64,000 nt of DNA from an uncultured Clostridia bacterium (GTDB lineage: Bacteria > Bacillota > Clostridia > Christensenellales > Borkfalkiaceae): NCBI GenBank assembly GCA_944368775.1, contig CALVXB010000002.1, forward strand, positions 110,981-174,980. Direction: 5' to 3'. Under the pieces are notes generated by a model, which worked only from the letters and a program-made list of their open reading frames with translations, did not search any database and had not been told where the DNA came from. This document shows positions 18,890 to 28,633 of this stretch, piece by piece (positions within the stretch are counted from its first letter, which is position 1; each line of letters opens with the position of its first letter). The position numbers and the translations under genes were made by a program.

Positions 18890-19933
18890 ATGGAAAACAA
18901 AAAACCGCAAGATCAAGAAAAACTCAAGGCGCTGGACCAAGTCCTTGCGCAGATCGAAAAGCACTACGGCAAGGGCGCCATCATGAAGCTGGGCGACGCC
19001 GCCGCCAACGTCGACATCGACGTCATCCCGACCGGCTGCCTCTCGCTGGATATCGCCCTCGGCATCGGCGGCATCCCGCGCGGGCGCATCGTCGAGATCT
19101 ACGGCCCCGAGTCGTCGGGTAAAACGACGGTCGCGCTGCACGCCATCGCGCAGGCGCAGCGCGCGGGCGGCATCGCGGCGTTTGTCGACGCCGAGCACGC
19201 GCTCGACCCCGTCTACGCCAAAAAGTTAGGCGTCAACCTCGAGGACTTGTACGTCTCCCAGCCGGACACCGGCGAGCAGGCGCTCGACATCGTCGACGCC
19301 CTCGTGCGCAGCGGCGCGGTCGACCTGATCGTCGTCGACTCGGTCGCGGCGCTCACGCCCAAGGCGGAGATCGAGGGCGACATGGGCGACTCGCACGTCG
19401 GCCTGCAGGCCCGCCTCATGTCGCAGGCGTTGCGCAAGCTGACCGGCTTCATCAACAAGTCCAAAACGTGCGTCATCTTCATCAACCAGCTGCGCGAAAA
19501 GGTGGGCGTCATGTTCGGCAATCCCGAAACGACGCCGGGCGGCAAGGCGCTCAAATTCTACGCCAGCATCCGCATCGACGTGCGCAAAGGGGAGGCTTTG
19601 AAGGACAGCGAGGGCATCATGGGCAACAAGACCAAGGCCAAGATCGTCAAAAACAAGCTCGCGCCCCCCTTCAAGACGGCGGAGTTCGACATCCTCTACG
19701 GCGAGGGCATCTCGCAGGAGGGGTGCATCATCGACCTCGGCGTCGCCTGCGACGTCGTCAACAAGAGCGGCGCATGGTTCTCGTATGAAGGGGAAAAGGT
19801 CGCGCAGGGCCGCGAGCGCATGCGCGAATGGCTGCGCGCCAATCCCGACCTCGCGCGCGAGATCGAAACCAAGATCCGCGCGGCCTACCGCCCTTCGCGC
19901 GACGAGGCGGCGCCCGCAGAGCAGGCGGAGTAA
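18890..19933 (+). CDS. recA: Recombinase RecA
   Basis: Strand-exchange ATPase and SOS coprotease. Walker A GPESSGKT is at residues 71-78, Walker [11 protein letters not shown], and the DNA-binding loops include [29 protein letters not shown] sequence and [17 protein letters not shown]. Length 347 is standard. ATG follows acgggag. No obvious LexA box (GAAC-N4-GTTC) is visible in the short upstream gap, so SOS control from this position is not supported. Confidence 0.98.
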   Translation: MENKKPQDQEKLKALDQVLAQIEKHYGKGAIMKLGDAAANVDIDVIPTGCLSLDIALGIGGIPRGRIVEIYGPESSGKTTVALHAIAQAQRAGGIAAFVDAEHALDPVYAKKLGVNLEDLYVSQPDTGEQALDIVDALVRSGAVDLIVVDSVAALTPKAEIEGDMGDSHVGLQARLMSQALRKLTGFINKSKTCVIFINQLREKVGVMFGNPETTPGGKALKFYASIRIDVRKGEALKDSEGIMGNKTKAKIVKNKLAPPFKTAEFDILYGEGISQEGCIIDLGVACDVVNKSGAWFSYEGEKVAQGRERMREWLRANPDLAREIETKIRAAYRPSRDEAAPAEQAE

Positions 19934-19939
19934 GCGGCC

Positions 19940-21847
19940 ATGAAGCACGGATTTGTCAGGGTCGCCGCCGCGACGCCGCGCATCCGCGTCGCCGACACCC
20001 GCTTTAACGCCCAAAGCATCCTCGCCTGCCTCGCGCAGGCGAAGGGGCAGGGGGTCGAGCTGCTCGTATTCCCCGAGCTGTGCGTGTGCGGCTACACCTG
20101 CGGCGACCTGTTCGGGCAGGACGTGCTGCTGCGCGGCGCACAAGATGCGCTGCAAACTGTCGCCGCTGCCACGAAGGACGCGGGCATGCTCGTCTTTGCC
20201 GGCGTCCCGCTGCAGGTCAACGGCGTGCTGTATAACTGCGCGGCCGCGCTCTGCGGCGGCGAGGTGCTCGCCTTCATCCCCAAGCGCCACCTCCCCAACT
20301 ACGCCGAGTTTTACGAAAAGCGCAACTTCCAGCCGTACAACGGCGAAAATATCCGCGTATCCTTCGGCGGCAAGGAAGTGCCCTTCGGCAGCAAGTTTAT
20401 CTTCCGCTGCCGCGAAGAGCGCGACTTTACCGTCGCCGCCGAGCTGTGCGAGGACCTCTGGGTGCCAGCGCCGCCCTCCGTCGCGCACGCGCTCGCGGGG
20501 GCGAACATCATCGTCAACCTCTCCGCCAGCGACGAGACGGCGGGCAAGGCGGAGTACCGCCGCCTGCTCGTGCGCGCGCAGTCTGCCAAAACGGTGTCCG
20601 GCTACGTCTATGCGGACGCCGGCGACGGCGAATCGACCACCGACATGGTCTTTTCCGGCCACGACCTCATCTGCGAGAACGGCGAGATGCTCGCCGAAAG
20701 CACACTCTTTGCAAACGGCATCGTCAGCTCGGAGATCGACGTCTCCCGCCTCGCCTACGAGCGCCGCCGCATCAACACCTTCTACGACGCCTCCGACCTG
20801 CGCGGGTACGAAACGATCGACTTTTCGGCGGGCGCAGATTGGGATGCGCTCACCCGCAAGGTCGCCCGCCTCCCCTTCGTTCCGGAAGGGGACGCCCTCG
20901 GCCGCCGCGCCGAGCTCATCCTCTCCATGCAGGCGGCGGGGCTCAAAAAGCGGCTGGACCACACCCGCGCGCAGGCGGCTGTGGTCGGCATTTCGGGCGG
21001 GCTTGACAGCGCCCTCGCGCTGCTCGTGTGCGTGCGCGCCTTCGACGCGCTGCAAAGAGATCGCAAGGGCATCCTCGCGGTGACCATGCCCTGCTTCGGC
21101 ACCACCGACCGCACCTTCCAAAACTCGCTGCGTCTGATGCAGGCGCTGGGCGTCACCTCCCGCACCATCCCCGTCGCCGACGCCGTGCGCGGCCACTTTG
21201 CCGACATCGGCCACGACGAGCAGGTGCGCAACGCCGCCTACGAAAACGCGCAGGCGCGCATGCGCACGCTGGTATTGATGGACCTCGCCAACGACGCGAA
21301 CGGCCTGGTCGTCGGCACGGGCGATTTGAGCGAGCTCGCCCTCGGCTGGGCGACGTACAACGGCGACCACATGTCCATGTACGGCGTCAACGCCTCCGTC
21401 CCCAAAACGCTGGTCAAGTACCTCATCCGCCACGAGGCGAAGAGGCTGGCAGGGGAGGCGCAGGCGGTGCTCGAAGATATCCTCGCCACCGAGATCAGCC
21501 CCGAGCTGCTCCCGCCCGAAGGGGGCAAGATCGCGCAAAAGACGGAAGAGCTGGTCGGCCCGTACGAGCTGCACGACTTCTACCTCTACCACGCCGTGCG
21601 CTGGGGCTTCTCCCCGCGCAAAGTGTACTTCCTCGCGCAGGCCGCCTTTGCGGGAACGTACCCGCCCGCCGTCCTCAAAAAGTGGCTGGTCAGCTTCTAC
21701 CGCCGCTTCTTCTCGCAGCAGTTCAAGCGCTCCTGCCTGCCCGACGGCGTCAAGATCGGCTCGGTCGCCCTCTCTCCCCGCGGCGATTGGCGCATGCCTT
21801 CCGACGCCTCCGCCGCCCTCTGGCTGGAAGAGGCGGAAAGCCTGTAA
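19940..21847 (+). CDS. nadE: Glutamine-dependent NAD+ synthetase
   Basis: Two-domain enzyme for the last step of NAD synthesis. The N-terminal nitrilase-like glutaminase domain has ELLVFPELCVCGY (catalytic Glu), a central PKRHLPNYAEF (Lys) and AAELCEDLWV with the nucleophile cysteine at about residue 170. The synthetase domain starts near 340 with the PP-loop GISGGLDSALALL and contains GTGDLSELALGWATYNGD. At 635 residues this is the glutamine-using long form. It lies 6 bases after recA, an unusual neighbour. A terminator follows. Confidence 0.96.
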   Translation: MKHGFVRVAAATPRIRVADTRFNAQSILACLAQAKGQGVELLVFPELCVCGYTCGDLFGQDVLLRGAQDALQTVAAATKDAGMLVFAGVPLQVNGVLYNCAAALCGGEVLAFIPKRHLPNYAEFYEKRNFQPYNGENIRVSFGGKEVPFGSKFIFRCREERDFTVAAELCEDLWVPAPPSVAHALAGANIIVNLSASDETAGKAEYRRLLVRAQSAKTVSGYVYADAGDGESTTDMVFSGHDLICENGEMLAESTLFANGIVSSEIDVSRLAYERRRINTFYDASDLRGYETIDFSAGADWDALTRKVARLPFVPEGDALGRRAELILSMQAAGLKKRLDHTRAQAAVVGISGGLDSALALLVCVRAFDALQRDRKGILAVTMPCFGTTDRTFQNSLRLMQALGVTSRTIPVADAVRGHFADIGHDEQVRNAAYENAQARMRTLVLMDLANDANGLVVGTGDLSELALGWATYNGDHMSMYGVNASVPKTLVKYLIRHEAKRLAGEAQAVLEDILATEISPELLPPEGGKIAQKTEELVGPYELHDFYLYHAVRWGFSPRKVYFLAQAAFAGTYPPAVLKKWLVSFYRRFFSQQFKRSCLPDGVKIGSVALSPRGDWRMPSDASAALWLEEAESL

Positions 21848-21865
21848 AAATAGCGAAAATAAGCG

Positions 21866-21895
21866 AAAGTTTGGGTTTTTTGCCCAAACTTTTTT
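21866..21895 (+). terminator. Terminator of the ftsK-nadE run
   Basis: Stem aaagtttggg / cccaaacttt (21866-21875, 21883-21892) ending in a T-run. Confidence 0.9.
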
Positions 21896-21924
21896 GCTGC
21901 CGCGTATGGTTTTCCGCTATATCG

Positions 21925-21953
21925 TTGACAATTTCGGAAAAAAGCGGTATAAT
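21925..21953 (+). promoter_or_regulatory. rny promoter
   Basis: TTGACA (21925-21930), 17 bases, TATAAT (21948-21953): full consensus. The predicted leader before rny is about 120 bases. Confidence 0.93.
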
Positions 21954-22082
21954 TGTTTAGGTATAAATTATAAGCGAGGAGTGTACCCTCCCCCCGCAGA
22001 GCCCATTTCGGGAAGGCAAGGCGGCGCAGAGGGCGCTTGCGCATAGTTTATATACGAGTTTTTTTCACAGGAGGCTATTTCG

Positions 22083-23693
22083 ATGTCAGCAGCGAAGTTG
22101 AGCTCCCTGTTTCTCGACATCTCGACGCCCGTGTTTGTCGGGGTGCTTATCGCCGCTATCATAGTGGTCGGCGCAGCCGCCTTCTTCATCGGCTATATGC
22201 TCTACAAAAAGAGCACCGAAAAGAAGCTCGGCGAAGTCAGCCAGCGGATCAAAATAATGCTCGACGAAGCGGAAAGCGAGAGTAAAGCATTAAAAAAGGA
22301 AGCGATTTTAGAGGCCAAGGAACAGGACTTAAAACTCAGAAACGAATTTGAACGCGAATCCAAAGAAAAGAAGTCCGAATTGCAGCGCGCAGAGCAGCGC
22401 CTGCTGCAAAAGGAAGACAATCTCGACAAAAAGGAGGACGCCCTGCAGAAGCGCTCGGATGCGCTCGAACAGCAGCAGAAAAATCTCGTCCGCCAGGAAA
22501 ACGAGATCAAAAAGATGCAGGAAAAGGTCAACCACCAGCACGATCTCATGATCCAGGAGCTGGAAAAGGTTGCCCAGCTCACCCGCGAGGAGGCCAAAAA
22601 GATCCTCACGGACAACATTCTCGACGAGACCCGCCACGACGTCGCCGTGCAGGTGCGCAACATCGAGCAGCAGGCCAAAGACGAGGCGGAAACGAACGCC
22701 AAAAAGATCATCAGCCTCGCCATCCAGCGCTGCGCGTCCGACCACGCGTCCGAGATCACGGTATCCGTCGTGCCGTTGCCCAACGACGACATGAAGGCGC
22801 GTATCATCGGCCGCGAGGGCCGCAACATCCGCGCCCTCGAAAACGCGACGGGCATCGAGCTGATCATCGACGACACGCCCGAGGTCGTGATCCTCTCCGG
22901 GTTCGACCCCGTCCGCCGCGAAGTCGCCCGCCTCTCCCTCGAAAAGCTGATCGGCGACGGCCGCATCCACCCCGCCCGCATCGAAGAGACGGTAGAAAAG
23001 GTCCGCAAAGAGCTGGACCAGCAGATCAAGGAAAACGGCGAGGCCGCCATGTTCGAAGTGGGCATCTTCGGCCTGCACCCCGAGCTGATCAAGCTGCTCG
23101 GCAGGCTCAAGTACCGTACCAGCTACGGCCAGAACGTGTACAAGCACTCCATTGAAGTCGCGCAGCTCGCGGGCATGATGGCCGCCGAGCTCGGTCTCGA
23201 CGTCAACCTCGCCAAGCGCGCCGGCCTGCTGCACGACATCGGCAAGGCGGTCGACCACGAGCAGGAGGGCACCCACATCCAGATCGGCGCAGACCTCGCC
23301 AAAAAGTATAAAGAAAACAACAACGTCATCAACGCGATCATGGCGCACCACGGCGACGTCGAGCCCAAAACGGTGGAAGCCGTCCTCGTGCAGGCGGCAG
23401 ACGCCATCTCCGGCGCCCGCCCCGGCGCCCGCCGCGAAACGAGCACCAACTACGTCAAGCGCCTCGAGCAGCTCGAGCAGATCGCCGCGTCCTTCAAGGG
23501 CGTCGATAAGAGCTACGCCATCCAGGCCGGCCGCGAGGTCCGCGTCATCGTCAAACCCGAACAGATCGACGACGCCCAGACCCTCTTCCTCGCCAAGGAT
23601 ATCGCCAAAAAGATCGAACAAGAGCTCGAATACCCAGGCCAGATCAAGGTCAACGTCATCCGCGAGTTCCGCGGCGTCGAGTACGCGAAGTAA
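22083..23693 (+). CDS. rny: Ribonuclease Y
   Basis: Membrane-anchored endoribonuclease that starts mRNA decay in many Bacillota. One N-terminal membrane helix (about residues 16-40), a long charged coiled coil (45-200), a KH domain with [13 protein letters not shown] (about 240) and an HD domain with HDIGKA (about 384) give the full RNase Y layout; 536 residues is close to the family's usual 520. ATG follows caggagg. It has its own consensus promoter and a strong terminator. Confidence 0.97.
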   Translation: MSAAKLSSLFLDISTPVFVGVLIAAIIVVGAAAFFIGYMLYKKSTEKKLGEVSQRIKIMLDEAESESKALKKEAILEAKEQDLKLRNEFERESKEKKSELQRAEQRLLQKEDNLDKKEDALQKRSDALEQQQKNLVRQENEIKKMQEKVNHQHDLMIQELEKVAQLTREEAKKILTDNILDETRHDVAVQVRNIEQQAKDEAETNAKKIISLAIQRCASDHASEITVSVVPLPNDDMKARIIGREGRNIRALENATGIELIIDDTPEVVILSGFDPVRREVARLSLEKLIGDGRIHPARIEETVEKVRKELDQQIKENGEAAMFEVGIFGLHPELIKLLGRLKYRTSYGQNVYKHSIEVAQLAGMMAAELGLDVNLAKRAGLLHDIGKAVDHEQEGTHIQIGADLAKKYKENNNVINAIMAHHGDVEPKTVEAVLVQAADAISGARPGARRETSTNYVKRLEQLEQIAASFKGVDKSYAIQAGREVRVIVKPEQIDDAQTLFLAKDIAKKIEQELEYPGQIKVNVIREFRGVEYAK

Positions 23694-23749
23694 CCTTCGC
23701 CCGTCCCGCCCGCCCGCTCCCGCGGACATACTGCAAGAACGCACAAAAG

Positions 23750-23787
23750 CGCCCCGCAAGGCAAGCCTTGCGGGGCGTCGTTTTTTT
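23750..23787 (+). terminator. Terminator of rny
   Basis: Stem cgccccgcaag / cttgcggggcg (23750-23760, 23767-23777) followed by tcg and seven T. Confidence 0.93.
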
Positions 23788-23800
23788 GTTGCAGGGCGGG

Positions 23801-24313
23801 TCAGCCGTCCACTTCGGCGATGTAGGTGGGCGCGTTTTTGGCCGTGCGGCCCTTCACCACCTCGTGATAATAGGCGTACGTCATCGGCTTGCGCCCGTTC
23901 GTGCTCTCGGCGCCGATCACCTCTCCCAAAAACAGGGTGTGCGTCGACGTGTCGATCGCCTGCGTCACGCGGCAGGCGATGTACGCGCAGCTGTCGCGTA
24001 CGACGGGCATCGCGCTGCGCACGTCGTAGGGGACGCCCGCAAACTTGTCGAAGTCCGCGCCCGTGCGGAAGCCGAATGTGCCGATCACGGAGGGGTCGGT
24101 GTCCTCCGCCAGCACCGACAGGGCAAAGTGCCCGCAGTCGGCGATGCAGCGGTTGGTGTAGTTGTCCTTGTTGATGGCGACCATCATCACGGCCGGCTGC
24201 GAGGTCACCTGCACGGCGCAGTTGGCGGTGCAGCCGGTCGGGCGGCCGTTATCCCACGTCGAAACGACGTACACCCCGTACGACAGGGCGCGGAATGCTC
24301 TCGTATCCGTCAT
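23801..24313 (-). CDS. Flavin reductase-like FMN-binding protein
   Basis: A 170-residue flavin reductase domain protein of the type found in flavoredoxins and the N-terminus of high-molecular-weight rubredoxins: RALSYGVYVVST, GRPTGCTANCAVQVTSQPAVMMVAINKDNYT and FGFRTGADFDKF. Likely carries FMN and passes electrons from NAD(P)H to a rubredoxin-like partner. It is third in an operon after perR and rubrerythrin, which suggests a role in peroxide or oxygen defence. Start follows aggggtggga. Confidence 0.88.
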   Translation of the reverse strand: MTDTRAFRALSYGVYVVSTWDNGRPTGCTANCAVQVTSQPAVMMVAINKDNYTNRCIADCGHFALSVLAEDTDPSVIGTFGFRTGADFDKFAGVPYDVRSAMPVVRDSCAYIACRVTQAIDTSTHTLFLGEVIGAESTNGRKPMTYAYYHEVVKGRTAKNAPTYIAEVDG

Positions 24314-24332
24314 CTTCCCACCCCTGCGCGGC

Positions 24333-24878
24333 TCAATAGTTGTCCGCGCGCAGCTGGAAGTACGCCTTCGGGTGCGCGCACACGGGGCACACTTCGGGAG
24401 CCTTTTTGCCGATGACGATGTGCCCGCAGTTGGAGCACTGCCAGATGCACTCCTCGTCGCGGGAGAACACGAGGCCGTTCTTCACGTTGTCGAGCAGGGC
24501 GAGGTAGCGCTTTTCGTGCTCCTTCTCGATCGCGCCCACCTTCTCGAACAGGAAGGCGATGTCGTCAAACCCCTCGGCGCGCGCCTCTTCTGCGAAGCGG
24601 GCGTACATATCCGTCCACTCGTAGTTTTCGCCCGCGGCCGCGTCGGCGAGGTTCTCCTCCGTCGAGGGGACGCTGCCGCCGTGCAGCAGCTTGAACCAGA
24701 TCTTCGCGTGCTCCTTCTCGTTGTTTGCCGTCTCTTCAAACAGCGCGGCGATCTGCACGAACCCGTCCTTCTTCGCCTTGCTTGCGTAATAGGTGTATTT
24801 GTTGCGCGCCTGCGATTCGCCCGCAAAGGCCTCCATCAGGTTGGCTTCCGTCTTGGTGCCTTTCAGCTCTTTTGCCAT
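24333..24878 (-). CDS. rbr: Rubrerythrin
   Basis: Cytoplasmic non-haem iron peroxidase of anaerobes. The ferritin-like diiron domain has [27 protein letters not shown] and [17 protein letters not shown] with the EXXH-type ligands, and the C-terminal rubredoxin domain has the two metal-binding cysteine pairs WQCSNCGHI and CPVCAHP. Length 181 is typical. Its ribosome site (ggaggtaggt) overlaps the end of perR, 2 bases upstream, so the two are translationally linked. Confidence 0.96.
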   Translation of the reverse strand: MAKELKGTKTEANLMEAFAGESQARNKYTYYASKAKKDGFVQIAALFEETANNEKEHAKIWFKLLHGGSVPSTEENLADAAAGENYEWTDMYARFAEEARAEGFDDIAFLFEKVGAIEKEHEKRYLALLDNVKNGLVFSRDEECIWQCSNCGHIVIGKKAPEVCPVCAHPKAYFQLRADNY

Positions 24879-24880
24879 AA

Positions 24881-25273
24881 TTACCTACCTCCGGATAAAT
24901 TTTTATTACAATCGGGGCAAAGCCCGACGAATACGATGGTATAGCCCTCCACGGCGAAACCGCCCGTGTCAGTCAGCTGCTTGTCCAGCCCCTCGACGAC
25001 GGGCATGTGCGCGTCGAACAGCCGCCCGCAGCAGCGGCAGCGCAGATGGTAGTGGGGGCGCAGGCAGCCGTCGTAGCGGTCGGCGCCGCCCGTCTCGATG
25101 CGCCGTATCTCCCCCTGCTCGGCGAGCAGGTTGAGGTTGCGGTACACCGTCGCCCGCCCCGCCCGCGGCTTTTGCCCCGCAAGCGCGGCGCAGATCTCGT
25201 CCGCGTCCGGGTGGTCGAGCGCGCGCACCGCCTCCAATACCTGTTGTCTTTGCCGCGTGTTTCTCCGCTCCAT
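24881..25273 (-). CDS. perR: Fur-family peroxide regulator, PerR-like
   Basis: A 130-residue Fur-family repressor with the winged helix [19 protein letters not shown], metal-site [19 protein letters not shown], and both structural zinc CxxC pairs (CRCC, CPDC). Being first in an operon with rubrerythrin and a flavin reductase it is probably PerR, sensing peroxide, rather than Fur or Zur. It probably represses its own operon through the inverted repeat at 25286-25300. Start follows ggggag. Confidence 0.88.
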   Translation of the reverse strand: MERRNTRQRQQVLEAVRALDHPDADEICAALAGQKPRAGRATVYRNLNLLAEQGEIRRIETGGADRYDGCLRPHYHLRCRCCGRLFDAHMPVVEGLDKQLTDTGGFAVEGYTIVFVGLCPDCNKNLSGGR

Positions 25274-25285
25274 AGGCTCCCCAAT

Positions 25286-25300
25286 TGAGATTTATTCTCA
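25286..25300 (-). promoter_or_regulatory. Candidate Fur/PerR operator
   Basis: TGAGAATAAATCTCA on the - strand has perfect 5-base arms and matches the Fur-family 7-1-7 consensus TGATAATNATTATCA at 11 of 14 positions. It lies just downstream of the perR -10, where binding would block transcription. Confidence 0.55.
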
Positions 25301-25306
25301 TTTATT

Positions 25307-25334
25307 ATTATACATAGAAAAGAGAATTTGTCAA
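25307..25334 (-). promoter_or_regulatory. perR operon promoter
   Basis: On the - strand TTGACA (25334-25329), 16 bases, TATAAT (25312-25307). Confidence 0.85.
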
Positions 25335-25361
25335 GCCTTTGTTGAAAATTTTTCTGAAATA

Positions 25362-25391
25362 TTGACAAAACGGGCATCGTTGATTTATAAT
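25362..25391 (+). promoter_or_regulatory. Promoter of the ATC-hydrolase-like gene
   Basis: TTGACA (25362-25367), 18 bases, TATAAT (25386-25391), divergent from the perR promoter. Confidence 0.85.
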
Positions 25392-25424
25392 ATAAGAAAA
25401 GCGGGATCGCAAGAAGGGGAACGC

Positions 25425-26051
25425 ATGAACTACGAGGACACAGACTTATATTTTTTGCAGCGCGACGCGCAGCGCGCCTTCGGCGACGAGGAGGGGAACA
25501 AGATCTTCCGCCGCGCCGCCAAACTATACGCCGAGCTCGTCTGCACGACAGACTATCAAAACAGCCAGACGTACGAGAGCCAGCTCAAGCGGCTGGTGTA
25601 TCCCGTCATCGCCTATTATAAGACGCTGCTCGCCTTCGGCTACCGCACGGACGCGGCGCTCGGCTTGGTGCGCAACGAAACGGAAAAGGCGGCCGACGAG
25701 TGCGCCGAGCGGCTCGCCGCGCAGATGCGCCCCATCTTCCCGTACCACGCCTTCCGCCGCAACATCAAAAACTTCATCGAGTACCGCTTCCCCGCCCGCG
25801 GCTGGAAGAGCGAGGGGCTCGCCGCCCGCGGCTCGCTCATCTCCTTCCGCATCGCCGGCTGCCTGTACTACAACATCACCAAAAAATTCGGCTGCAAGGA
25901 GCTCTGCCTCGTCTTCTGCGAGTACGAGGCGCGCGCCTTCGCCGGGCTCTCGCCGCAGATCGTGTTCGAGTGCGGCGGCACCCTCGCCAACGGGCACGAC
26001 TACTGCGACTTCCGCTTCCGCAAGGGGCATGGCAAAAAGCCGCGCAAGTAG
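25425..26051 (+). CDS. L-2-amino-thiazoline-4-carboxylate hydrolase-like protein
   Basis: A 208-residue protein, apparently soluble. The C-terminal third (FGCKELCLVFCEYEARAF, then TLANGHDYCDFRFRKG) resembles the ATC-hydrolase-like family, in which a conserved 'G..CDFRF' motif ends the domain. Family members open a thiazoline ring towards cysteine in one characterised case; most are untested, so substrate is unknown. The N-terminal 100 residues are helical without recognised motifs. Start at 25425 follows aaggggaacgc. It faces the perR operon across a shared 150-base control region, so co-control by PerR is possible but unproven. Confidence 0.6.
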   Translation: MNYEDTDLYFLQRDAQRAFGDEEGNKIFRRAAKLYAELVCTTDYQNSQTYESQLKRLVYPVIAYYKTLLAFGYRTDAALGLVRNETEKAADECAERLAAQMRPIFPYHAFRRNIKNFIEYRFPARGWKSEGLAARGSLISFRIAGCLYYNITKKFGCKELCLVFCEYEARAFAGLSPQIVFECGGTLANGHDYCDFRFRKGHGKKPRK

Positions 26052-26121
26052 GGTGTTTTTGAAGCGCCGCCCGCGCGCGCACCTCGCAAAAGGAGCCGCC
26101 CCGCCCGCGCGCGCAACTTTC

Positions 26122-26162
26122 AAAATATAAAATAAGAGCCGACGGAAATTCCGTCGGCTCTT
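26122..26162 (-). terminator. Terminator of fba
   Basis: Stem aagagccgacgga / tccgtcggctctt with a short loop (about 26134-26162). On the - strand it is followed by tattttatattttg. Confidence 0.85.
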
Positions 26163-26186
26163 CGCTTGTCCGAAAAATAGCCTGCT

Positions 26187-27122
26187 TTATGCCTTGTCCT
26201 GGCTGCCGAGCACGTCGACGATCTTGTGCTTGACGATCTCTTTGACGGCCGCGCGGGCGTCGCCGAGGTATTGGCGGGGGTCGAAGTGGTCGGGGTGCTC
26301 CGCAAAGTGCTTGCGGATGGCCGCGGTGCAGGCGACGCGCAGGTCAGAGTCGATGTTGATCTTGCAGACGGCCATCGTGGCAGCCTGGCGCAGCATCTCT
26401 TCGGGGATGCCGATGGCGTCGGGCATCTTGCCGCCGAATTGGTTGATGATGGCGACGCGGTCCTGCGGAACGGAGGATGCGCCGTGCAGCACGATGGGGA
26501 AGCCGGGCAGGCGCTTGCCGACCTCTTCGAGGATATCGAAGCGCAGCTGCGGCTTCTGGCCAGGCTTGAATTTATAAGCGCCGTGGCTGGTACCGATGGC
26601 GATGGCGAGGGAGTCGCAGCCCGTCTTTTCGGTGAACTCGCATACTTCGTCCGGCTGGGTGAAGCAGGCGTCCTCTGCCTTGACGTTGACGGCGTCCTCG
26701 ATGCCCGCGAGCTGGCCCAGCTCTGCCTCGACGACGACGCCGCGGTCGTGCGCGTATTCGACGACCTTGCGGGTGATCTCGATGTTCTCCTTAAAGGAAT
26801 GGTGCGAAGCGTCGATCATGACGGACGTAAAGCCGTCCTCGATGGCCGATTTGCACGATTCAAAGTCTGCGCCGTGGTCGAGGTGCATGACGATGGGCAG
26901 GCCCGTCGTCTCGACCGCCGCCTGCACGAGGTGGCGCAGATACACGGGGTTGGCATACTTTCTCGCGCCCGCGGAGACCTGCAGGATGAGCGGAGAGTTG
27001 CACTCCTTGCCCGCTTCGACGATACCCTGAATGGTTTCCATGTTGTTCACGTTGAACGCGCCGATCGCATAGCCGCCGGCATACGCTTTTTTGAACATTT
27101 CGGTTGAAGTTACCAAAGGCAT
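26187..27122 (-). CDS. fba: Class II fructose-bisphosphate aldolase
   Basis: Zinc-dependent aldolase splitting fructose 1,6-bisphosphate in glycolysis. The 311-residue protein starts MPLVTSTEMFKKAYAGGYAIGAFNVNN and contains the zinc site MHLDHGADFE, VEAELGQLAG, AIGTSHGAYKF, VLHGASSVP and KINIDSDLR for phosphate binding. Tagatose-bisphosphate aldolases are close relatives; single-gene context next to gap-type carbon genes favours the fructose enzyme. Own promoter and terminator. Confidence 0.96.
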   Translation of the reverse strand: MPLVTSTEMFKKAYAGGYAIGAFNVNNMETIQGIVEAGKECNSPLILQVSAGARKYANPVYLRHLVQAAVETTGLPIVMHLDHGADFESCKSAIEDGFTSVMIDASHHSFKENIEITRKVVEYAHDRGVVVEAELGQLAGIEDAVNVKAEDACFTQPDEVCEFTEKTGCDSLAIAIGTSHGAYKFKPGQKPQLRFDILEEVGKRLPGFPIVLHGASSVPQDRVAIINQFGGKMPDAIGIPEEMLRQAATMAVCKINIDSDLRVACTAAIRKHFAEHPDHFDPRQYLGDARAAVKEIVKHKIVDVLGSQDKA

Positions 27123-27163
27123 ACAGTTGTTCCTCCGAGAATAGATTTTTCTTTCCGTCCTCT

Positions 27164-27192
27164 ATTTTACAACAAAACCGAGCAAAAATCAA
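27164..27192 (-). promoter_or_regulatory. fba promoter
   Basis: On the - strand TTGATT (27192-27187), 17 bases, TAAAAT (27169-27164). Confidence 0.7.
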
Positions 27193-27220
27193 TATAATTT
27201 GAAAAATATCTCTCATTTGC

Positions 27221-27249
27221 TTTCTATATTTTTTTCGCGGTATTATAAT
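27221..27249 (+). promoter_or_regulatory. Promoter of the M29 peptidase gene
   Basis: TATAAT (27244-27249) with a weak -35 (TTTCTA, 27221-27226) at 17 bases. Confidence 0.6.
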
Positions 27250-27339
27250 AATAGGTGAAAAAAACGAAAGTGCCCCCGCCGAGGGGGCCGCGGCGGGGAG
27301 GACCCGCCGCTTCGCGAACAGAAAGGAGCGTGAAGTATC

Positions 27340-28455
27340 ATGAGAGACAACAGGATCGACCGCCTTGCAGACGTGCTCGTCAACTATTCGGTGCACTGCC
27401 AAAAGGGCGAAAAGGTGCTCATCGAGGCGCGCGGCATCGACGCGGAGCTTGTCAACGCCTGCATCGAAAAGGTATTTGCGGCGGGCGGCTACCCGTTTGC
27501 CGAGGTCATCGACCAGCGCGTCGAGCGGGCGCTGCTGCTGGGCACGAGCAAGGCGCATTGCCAGCTGCGCGCCAAGTACGCCAAGTACCGCATGGAGGAT
27601 ATGGATTGCTACATCGGCATCCGCGGCGGCGACAACACCTTCGAGCTGTCCGACGTGCCCGCGGCGAATATGCAGGTGTACGACCGCACCTATTCCTTCC
27701 CCGTCCACCACGAAACGCGCGTCAAAAAGACAAAGTGGGTGGTGCTGCGCTACCCCAACCCCGCCATGGCGCAGAACGCGGGCATGTCCACCGAGGCGTT
27801 TGAAAAGTTTTACTTCGACGTCTGCACCCTCGACTATTCTAAAATGGACCGCGCGATGGACGCGCTGCAGGCGCTCATGCAAAAGACGGACAAGGTCCGC
27901 CTCGTCGCGGAGGACACCGACCTCACCTTCTCCATCAAGGGCATCCCCGCCATCAAGTGCGCGGGCAACATGAACATCCCCGACGGCGAGGTATATACCG
28001 CGCCCGTCAAAGACAGCGTCGAAGGGGTCATCACCTACAACGCGCCCACCCTCGAAAAGGGCGTCCGGCACGACAACGTCCGCCTCGTCTTTCGCGGCGG
28101 CCGCATCGTCGAGGCGACCTCTTCCAACACCAAGGCGCTCAACGACGTGCTCGATACAGACGCCGGCGCGCGGTATGTGGGGGAGTTCGCCATCGGCGTC
28201 AACCCCTATGTGACCAAGCCCATGCTCGACATTCTCTTCGACGAAAAGATCTCCGGCTCCATCCACTTCACGCCCGGCTGCTGCTACGACGACGCCTACA
28301 ACGGCAACAAGTCGAGCGTGCATTGGGATATGGTGCTCATCCAGACGCCCGAATACGGCGGCGGCGAGATCTGGTTCGACGGGCGGCTGATCCGCAAAGA
28401 CGGGCGCTTTGTCGTCGACGAGCTGCTCCCGCTCAACCCCGAAAACCTCAAATAA
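27340..28455 (+). CDS. M29-family aminopeptidase
   Basis: Cytoplasmic metallo-aminopeptidase of the thermophilic (AmpS/AmpT-like) M29 family, 371 residues. The metal ligands are visible in order: Glu in NMNIPDGEVYTAPV, Glu in YVGEFAIGVNP, His in SIHFTPG and His/Asp in SVHWDMVL. It probably removes N-terminal residues from peptides, feeding amino acid recycling. Start follows gaaaggagcg. Divergent from fba. Confidence 0.9.
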   Translation: MRDNRIDRLADVLVNYSVHCQKGEKVLIEARGIDAELVNACIEKVFAAGGYPFAEVIDQRVERALLLGTSKAHCQLRAKYAKYRMEDMDCYIGIRGGDNTFELSDVPAANMQVYDRTYSFPVHHETRVKKTKWVVLRYPNPAMAQNAGMSTEAFEKFYFDVCTLDYSKMDRAMDALQALMQKTDKVRLVAEDTDLTFSIKGIPAIKCAGNMNIPDGEVYTAPVKDSVEGVITYNAPTLEKGVRHDNVRLVFRGGRIVEATSSNTKALNDVLDTDAGARYVGEFAIGVNPYVTKPMLDILFDEKISGSIHFTPGCCYDDAYNGNKSSVHWDMVLIQTPEYGGGEIWFDGRLIRKDGRFVVDELLPLNPENLK

Positions 28456-28547
28456 CCGAGTTTTTTTGAAAAATTGCGAAAAATGCCGCCCTTTTTGCGG
28501 AAATTTATCATGATTTTTTGAAATTTAAAAGTATTTTGCACAAACTA

Positions 28548-28576
28548 TTGACTAAATTTTACCGATTTGCTATAAT
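28548..28576 (+). promoter_or_regulatory. gap promoter
   Basis: TTGACT (28548-28553), 17 bases, TATAAT (28571-28576). Confidence 0.9.
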
Positions 28577-28633
28577 AGAGATGCTGGCAAAAGGCATCAA
28601 TAAGAATCTATAATATTATGGAGGACAAACAAA

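Noticed and set aside
19226..21592. A 788-codon - strand open frame opposite recA and nadE
   Set aside because: Antisense to two well-conserved genes; composition and lack of a start signal mark it as a by-product of high third-position GC.
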